Shown here piece after piece: positions 59,291 to 64,000 of a DNA stretch of 64,000 nt; position 1 is the stretch's first letter, and each line of letters begins with the position of its first letter. Location of the stretch: the NCBI RefSeq assembly GCF_017811755.1, contig NZ_JADDJF010000008.1, positions 62,001-126,000 on the forward strand, in the 5' to 3' direction. The translations under genes were made by a program, and so were the position numbers. Below the pieces are notes generated by a model, which saw only the letters and a list, made by a program, of their open reading frames with translations, ran no database searches and was not told where the DNA came from. The stretch is from Pararhodobacter sp. SW119 (lineage in GTDB: Bacteria > Pseudomonadota > Alphaproteobacteria > Rhodobacterales > Rhodobacteraceae).

Positions 59291-59912
59291 GGGCTTGACC
59301 CTTCTGAATGGCGCGGATCCGGTGCAGTAGACGAGATGTATACTTAGGACAAGCGAAGGAAGTTCCCACGCCGATGCTGCCGGGCGAAGGCGCCGCGCGC
59401 CGCACCCGCCTCCCGAGGGCGTCCCGCCGCCACCTCGGACCGACCCGCGTCAGCCCGATCCCGTCCGCGACGACCCGCCAGCCGAACCTCGCGTGGCAGG
59501 TGCGATCCAGCCCGAAACCCCTCACTGCCGGCAAAACTGCCATACGCTTGCCATACGTTTGCCATACACTTGCCAGCCAGATTCTGGCAGGTAAAAATAT
59601 AGTTTTTTTCAGTGCCTTGTTCACACGATACCGCGTTTACGCCCCCTACCGGCGCGCGCCCCGTCAGGACACCGTTAACCGCCCGCGGCGGCGCCGGAGG
59701 GCCGCGTGCGGCCCGACCCGGGCGGGTGGGGTTCGATGCCCCACCCGGCCGGCCCCGTGCATCCCTTCACGCCGATCTTTCGCGCTTGTGACCCGCCTCC
59801 GGCGACGCCGTCCCGGACACCCCCCGCCCTCGCTTGAACTCGCCCCGCCCCGCATATAGGGTGCGCGCCAATTCGGGCCGCCCCCGGACGCATTTTCCAC
59901 ACGAGGCACGCG
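59291..59912. other. Intergenic region between the MipA gene and yajC
   Basis: About 620 bp without a supported gene. It contains the second 11-bp repeat array (59535-59578), a GCCAGATTCTGGC inverted repeat beside it (59576-59588), and an AT-rich patch with GTAAAAATATAG (59591-59602). A strong CGGGTGGGG/CCCCACCCG hairpin with a TTCGATG loop (59723-59747) looks like a tRNA T-arm but has no matching tRNA body. Promoters of both divergent genes must lie here; none is clear. Confidence 0.5.
59535..59578 (-). repeat. Array of four 11-bp TGGCA units (array 2)
   Basis: On the minus strand the units read GGCTGGCAAGT, GTATGGCAAAC, GTATGGCAAGC and GTATGGCAGTT, contiguous and in the same phase. The last three are the same as units in array 1 at 10748-10791, and the order ends with the same GTATGGCAGTT. 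Confidence 0.85.
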
Positions 59913-60236
59913 ATGTTCATTTCCCCTGCTTACGCCCAGGCTGCCGGTGACGGCCCCGGCCTGATCACCAGCCTGATCCCCTTCATCCTGATCTTCGCGA
60001 TCATGTGGTTCCTGCTGATCCGTCCGCAGCAGAAGAAGATGAAGGAACACCGCTCCATGGTCGAAGGCCTGCGCCGCGGCGACCAGATCGTCACCGCCGG
60101 CGGCGTCGTCGGAAAGGTCACCAAGGTCAAGGAAGACGGCGAGGTCGAGGTCGAGATCGCCGACGGCGTACGCGTCCGCGTCGTCAAGCAGACGATCAGC
60201 GCGGTCGTCTCCAAGACCGAACCCGCCAAGGAATGA
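59913..60236 (+). CDS. yajC: Sec translocon accessory protein YajC
   Basis: A 107-residue protein with one membrane helix (about 18-41, LITSLIPFILIFAIMWFLLI) followed by RPQQKKMKEH and a small beta domain (GDQIVTAGGVVGKVTKVKEDGEVEVEIADGVRV). All are hallmarks of YajC, which associates with SecDF. It precedes secD with a gap of 123 bp that includes GC-rich hairpins. Confidence 0.95.
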   Translation: MFISPAYAQAAGDGPGLITSLIPFILIFAIMWFLLIRPQQKKMKEHRSMVEGLRRGDQIVTAGGVVGKVTKVKEDGEVEVEIADGVRVRVVKQTISAVVSKTEPAKE

Positions 60237-60359
60237 TCCGGCCCCGGGCGCTCGCCCGGCCGGCCCCTGTTGTCGCCCGGGGCCCCAAACCCCGGGCCAC
60301 ACCATTTGAAGGCCCCGCGGCGAAACGACCCCGTGACGGCCCCCTGAGAAGGCATTGAC

Positions 60360-62024
60360 ATGCTGCAAATCCCGCTCTGGAAACGCGCGCTGATCCTGCT
60401 GATCTGCCTTTCCGCGCTCGTCTTCTCGACCCCGAACCTGTTCTACGACCGGGTCGAGCGGCACAACGACGCCGTCGCCGCGATCGAGGCCGGCACCCAA
60501 CCCGACGCTGTCGCCGCGGACCAGGGGCTCTGGCCGGACTGGGCGCCCTCCTACCTGATCAACCTCGGGCTCGACCTGCGTGGCGGCGCGCATCTGCTGG
60601 CCGAAGTTCACGTGAGCGACGTCTATGCCGACCGCATCGACGGCCTCTGGCCCGAGGTTCGCGACCTCCTCGTCGCCGAACGCGCCATCGTCGGCAACGT
60701 CCGCCGCATGCCCTCCGACGACGCCGGCCTGCTGCGCGTTACGGTCTCCAACCCCGACGGGTTGCAGCACGCGCTGGAGACCGTGCGCACCATCGCCCGT
60801 CCGGTCCAGACGCTTCTCGGCGCCGGGGCGCGCGATCTCGACGTGCGCCTCGAAGGGCAGGAAATCGTCGTGACCCTGTCCGAGGCCGAACGCCTCGCCA
60901 CCGACGACCGGACGATGCGCCAGTCGCTGGAGATCATCCGCCGCCGCGTCGACGAGGCCGGCACGCGCGAGCCCACGATCCAGCGTCAGGGCGAAGACCG
61001 CATCCTGATCCAGGTGCCCGGTATCGGCTCAGCGGCGGAGCTCAAAGAACTGATCGGAACCACCGCCCGACTGACCTTTCACCCGGTCATCAACGTCACC
61101 TCGGACGCAAACGCCGCCCCAGGCCCGCGCGAGGTGATCTACCCCTCGATGGACGAGCCCGGCACCTACTACATCCTCGAACAGACGCCCGTGGTGACCG
61201 GCGAGCAACTGGTCGACGCACAGCCCGATTTCGACCAGAACAACCGCCCCGCGGTCAGCTTTCGGTTCAACCCGGCCGGCGGGCGCGCCTTCGGCCTCTA
61301 CACTGCCGAGAACATCGGCTCGCCCTTCGCGATCGTTCTGGATGGCGAGGTGATCTCGGCCCCGGTGATCCAGAGTCATATCTCGGGCGGCTCGGGCATC
61401 ATCACCGGCCGCTTCTCGGTCGACGAATCGACGCGCCTCGCCCTACTCCTGCGCTCGGGCGCGCTACCGGCCGAGATGACCTTCCTCGAGGAACGCACCA
61501 TCGGGCCCGAACTGGGGCAGGACAGCATCGATGCGGGCCGCGTCGCCGCCATGGTGGCAATGGTCGCGGTCCTCGCGTTCATGGTGTTCAGCTACGGCTT
61601 CTTCGGCATCATCGCCAATATCGCGTTGATATTGAACCTGACCATGGTCTTCGCCCTCCTGTCGCTCATCGGTGCCACGCTGACGCTGCCCGGCATCGCC
61701 GGGATCGTGCTGACCATCGGCATGGCGGTGGATGCGAACGTGCTTATCTTCGAACGAATACGCGAAGAACTGAAGACCGCCCGCGGCCCCGCCCGCGCCA
61801 TCGAACTGGGTTACGAGAAGGCGCTCTCGGCCATCCTCGATGCCAATATCACCACCTTCATCACCGCCGCGATCCTGTTCGCGCTGGGATCCGGCCCGGT
61901 GCGAGGATTCGCCGTGACGCTGGGGCTGGGCATCGTGACCTCGGTCTTCACCGCGCTCTTCGTGACGCGGCTGATGATCGTCTTCTGGTTCGAGCGCAAA
62001 CGCCCGAAAACCTTCGCCATCTGA
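60360..62024 (+). CDS. secD: Protein translocase subunit SecD
   Basis: SecD uses the proton gradient with SecF to pull proteins through SecYEG. The 554-residue protein has an N-terminal helix (WKRALILLICLSALVFSTP), the periplasmic domain with GLDLRGGAHLLAEV, FRFNPAGGRAFGLYT, GSGIITGRFSV and SGALPAEMTFLEER. Five C-terminal helices include VDANVLIFERIREEL. Length is normal. secF follows after 12 bp. Confidence 0.96.
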   Translation: MLQIPLWKRALILLICLSALVFSTPNLFYDRVERHNDAVAAIEAGTQPDAVAADQGLWPDWAPSYLINLGLDLRGGAHLLAEVHVSDVYADRIDGLWPEVRDLLVAERAIVGNVRRMPSDDAGLLRVTVSNPDGLQHALETVRTIARPVQTLLGAGARDLDVRLEGQEIVVTLSEAERLATDDRTMRQSLEIIRRRVDEAGTREPTIQRQGEDRILIQVPGIGSAAELKELIGTTARLTFHPVINVTSDANAAPGPREVIYPSMDEPGTYYILEQTPVVTGEQLVDAQPDFDQNNRPAVSFRFNPAGGRAFGLYTAENIGSPFAIVLDGEVISAPVIQSHISGGSGIITGRFSVDESTRLALLLRSGALPAEMTFLEERTIGPELGQDSIDAGRVAAMVAMVAVLAFMVFSYGFFGIIANIALILNLTMVFALLSLIGATLTLPGIAGIVLTIGMAVDANVLIFERIREELKTARGPARAIELGYEKALSAILDANITTFITAAILFALGSGPVRGFAVTLGLGIVTSVFTALFVTRLMIVFWFERKRPKTFAI

Positions 62025-62036
62025 GGAGCGCGAGAC

Positions 62037-63005
62037 ATGCGACTGAAACTCGTCCGCGACGAAACGTCGATCGACTTCCTTGGCACCTGGCGACTGAGCT
62101 TCGGCGCCTCGATGGTGATGATGGTCTTGTCGGTCGTGGCCTTCTTCGCCTTCGGGCTGAACTTCGGCATCGACTTTCGGGGCGGGACCTCCATCCGGAC
62201 CGAGGCCACGCAGCCCGTGGATGTTGGCCAGTACCGCAGTGCGATCGCGCAGCTGGGTCTGGGCGACGTCGCGATATCCGAGGTGTTCGACCCCACCTTC
62301 GGCCCCGATCAGAATGTCGCCATGATCCGCATCCAGGCGCAGGAAGGACAGGAATCGGTGCCTCCGGCAGTGCTGGAAGAGGTCCAGACCGCGCTGCAGG
62401 AGGTCGATCCCTCGCTGCGCTTTTCGTCGGTCGAGTCGGTGGGGCCCAAGGTGTCCGGCGAGCTTGTCCAATCCGCCATCCTGGCGGTCGCAACGGCGCT
62501 GGCCGCGATCCTTGTCTATATCTGGCTCAGGTTCGAATGGCAGTTCAGCGTCGGCGCGGTGGCCGCGCTGGTGCATGACGTGGTGCTGACCATCGGGCTT
62601 TTCTCGGTCCTGCAGATCCGCTTCGACCTGGCGATCATCGCGGCGATCCTGACCATCGTCGGCTATTCGATCAACGACACCGTTGTGGTCTTTGATCGAA
62701 TTCGTGAGAATCTGATCAAGTTCAAGAAGCGCCCCTTGATCGACGTCTTCAACATGTCCCTGAACGAGACGCTGTCGCGTACCGTCATGACCTCGCTGAC
62801 CACGCTCCTGGCGCTGATCGCGCTGTTCGCGTTGGGCGGCGACGTGATCCGTGGCTTCGTCTTTGCCATGATGTGGGGCGTGGTCGTCGGGACCTGGTCG
62901 TCGATCTTCGTGGCTGCGGTCGTGGTCAAGCGGTTGGGCGTCAAGCGCGACTGGTCGAAGACCGACACCGACAAGCCCGGAACGCAGTTTTCTACCGAAG
63001 GCTGA
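62037..63005 (+). CDS. secF: Protein translocase subunit SecF
   Basis: A 322-residue SecF with six predicted helices. FGIDFRGGTSIRTE is near the N-terminus, SAILAVATALAAILVYIWLRFEW begins the membrane core, and GYSINDTVVVFDRIREN is the family signature. Partner of SecD. The Mth938-like gene follows after 7 bp. Confidence 0.96.
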   Translation: MRLKLVRDETSIDFLGTWRLSFGASMVMMVLSVVAFFAFGLNFGIDFRGGTSIRTEATQPVDVGQYRSAIAQLGLGDVAISEVFDPTFGPDQNVAMIRIQAQEGQESVPPAVLEEVQTALQEVDPSLRFSSVESVGPKVSGELVQSAILAVATALAAILVYIWLRFEWQFSVGAVAALVHDVVLTIGLFSVLQIRFDLAIIAAILTIVGYSINDTVVVFDRIRENLIKFKKRPLIDVFNMSLNETLSRTVMTSLTTLLALIALFALGGDVIRGFVFAMMWGVVVGTWSSIFVAAVVVKRLGVKRDWSKTDTDKPGTQFSTEG

Positions 63006-63012
63006 GGCAGCG

Positions 63013-63366
63013 ATGCGATTGATCGAGATAGACTTCGGCGCGGCGCGTCCCATCGAAGCCTACGGACCCGGCTTCTTCCGGATCGGCGGGGAGGCGCATG
63101 AGGCACCGGTCATCATTGCGCCCGGGCACGTCGCGTCCTGGGGCGGCTTTGACGATCCCGCGCCGCTGCTGGCCTTGACCGGGCAGGTCGATGTGCTTTT
63201 CATCGGCACCGGGGCCGAGATCGCACCCATCCCCCCAGCCCTGCGCCGCCCCCTGGAAGACGCCGGGCTGGGGGTCGAGGTCATGGCCTCGCCCACCGCG
63301 TGCCGCACCTACAACGTGCTTCTGTCCGAGGGACGGCGCGTCGCGGTTGCCTTGATCGGGGTGTAG
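63013..63366 (+). CDS. Mth938-like (NDUFAF3/DUF498) domain protein
   Basis: A 117-residue single-domain protein of the Mth938-like group. Typical are YGPGFFRIGGEAHEAPVIIAPG, VDVLFIGTGAEIAPIPPALRRPLEDAGLGVEVMASPTACRTYNVL. The mitochondrial relative NDUFAF3 helps assemble respiratory complex I; bacterial role is not established. It follows secF by 7 bp and is commonly found between secF and ccmA in Rhodobacteraceae. Confidence 0.88.
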   Translation: MRLIEIDFGAARPIEAYGPGFFRIGGEAHEAPVIIAPGHVASWGGFDDPAPLLALTGQVDVLFIGTGAEIAPIPPALRRPLEDAGLGVEVMASPTACRTYNVLLSEGRRVAVALIGV

Positions 63367-63424
63367 CGGACCAACAGCGTCTACGGCATGCCTTTGAGGC
63401 GCAAAGTCCTGATTGTCGGTGGTC

Positions 63425-63440
63425 GGTCCAAGCTTGGACC
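63425..63440. promoter_or_regulatory. 16-bp perfect palindrome with CAAGCTTG core, upstream of ccmA
   Basis: GGTCCAAGCTTGGACC lies in the 298-bp gap before ccmA, followed by an AT-rich stretch with CATATAGG (63461-63468) that may be a -10 region. It shares the CAAGCTTG core with the palindrome at 17904-17919. The rest of the gap holds nothing I can name. Confidence 0.4.
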
Positions 63441-63664
63441 ATTTGGCAAGTTATTGATTTCATATAGGTGAATCTGCGTCGTTAACCGCAATGAAACTTT
63501 CGGAAAACCCGTGACACGGACCCCCAATCGCGACCTGTCGCGCAGGGGCCGGTTGCACCCATCCTGGCATCTTTCGCCGACGCAATGCCGTCCCCTCGGT
63601 CCCAGCCAGGGCTGGCCGCGCGCTTTCGGTTGCGCGCGTGCCGTAATCGGCTAAACCCGCCCGG

Positions 63665-64000
63665 ATGGAACTGGCGGTTTCCGATCTGACCTGTGCCCGG
63701 GGCGGCGTGCCCTTGCTGGAGGGGGTGCGCTTCACCCTGCCGGCGGGGGCGGCGCTGGTTCTGCGTGGCCCCAACGGCTGCGGCAAGACCACGCTTCTGC
63801 GCACCATCGCCGGGTTGCAACCACAGCTTTCCGGCACGATCGACTGCCCGCCCGATGCGATCACCTATGCCGGCCATGCCGACGGTTTGAAGGCGGTCCT
63901 GACGGTGGCCGAGAATCTGGCTTTCTGGGCGGCGATTCATGGGACGCCGGGCATCGACGCGGCGCTGGAAGCGATGAACCTGACCGACCTGGCCGCGCGT
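63665..64000 (+). CDS. ccmA: Heme exporter ATP-binding protein CcmA, partial (C-terminus off the right edge)
   Basis: The first 112 codons of an ABC ATPase. [21 protein letters not shown] is followed by Walker [19 protein letters not shown] (about 34-51). The Q-loop is replaced by [23 protein letters not shown], the typical CcmA pattern. CcmA energises heme handling by CcmBCD for cytochrome c maturation. The ATG at 63665 is at the expected place. The signature and Walker B are outside the window. Confidence 0.92.
   Translation, partial: MELAVSDLTCARGGVPLLEGVRFTLPAGAALVLRGPNGCGKTTLLRTIAGLQPQLSGTIDCPPDAITYAGHADGLKAVLTVAENLAFWAAIHGTPGIDAALEAMNLTDLAAR

Noticed and set aside
59690-59760. Possible tRNA: GGGG-TTCGATG-CCCC looks like a T-arm
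   Set aside because: No matching acceptor, D- or anticodon arms upstream and no CCA-like end; it is just a GC hairpin.

Overview
The window looks like chromosomal DNA of an alphaproteobacterium of the Rhodobacteraceae/Rhodobacterales. It is GC-rich throughout. It carries a complete Rhodobacter-type gene transfer agent (GTA) cluster, a circularly permuted two-piece tmRNA gene with an alphaproteobacterial tag, a trgB-trgA tellurite locus, and the sec-to-ccm gene order typical of this group. Genus cannot be decided from the sequence alone.

Layout. 0-2 kb: minus-strand ExbB/ExbD-type proton-channel operon running off the left edge. 2-16 kb: housekeeping and envelope genes (truB, ybjN-like, proC-csaA-dehydrogenase operon, LOG protein, LysM protein, Atm1-type ABC exporter, creatinase-fold hydrolase, dtd, a zinc-ribbon/SPFH pair, bdhA). 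15.7-15.9 kb: a candidate small RNA with its own promoter and terminator. 16-25.8 kb: peptide-binding protein, entericidin, acyl-CoA-ligase/DsbA/MFS operon, trgB-trgA, and cyclopropane synthase next to photolyase. 26-32.4 kb: cysteine-desulfurase-like enzyme, ssrA, methyltransferase, psuK-psuG, a patch of palindromic repeats, purB, cysE.

32.5-47.4 kb: the GTA structural cluster, all on the minus strand. In transcription order it holds TerS, TerL, portal, g3.5, protease, capsid, connector, stopper, tail terminator, tail tube, two chaperones, tape measure, distal tail, hub, peptidase and megatron. The run is interrupted once, between the terminase and portal genes, by a GNAT acetyltransferase on the opposite strand. 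Upstream lie mltG and fabF on the same strand. A promoter-like site, a palindrome and an intrinsic terminator sit in the 200 bp before g1.

50-64 kb: glycerate 2-kinase, fabG-acpP, a lipid A-type acyltransferase, a DUF1223 protein, acnA, an NYN-domain protein, a MipA/OmpV porin-like protein, yajC-secD-secF, an Mth938-like protein and the start of ccmA at the right edge.

Non-coding structure is the most unusual part. There are two arrays of 11-bp TGGCA-containing units in unrelated intergenic regions. A family of 18-bp palindromes occurs both between genes and in frame inside psuG and purB. Two 16-bp palindromes share a CAAGCTTG core. The candidate sRNA and the GTA leader terminator also stand out. 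Promoters, operators and RNA boundaries are read by eye; they are inferences unless stated otherwise.
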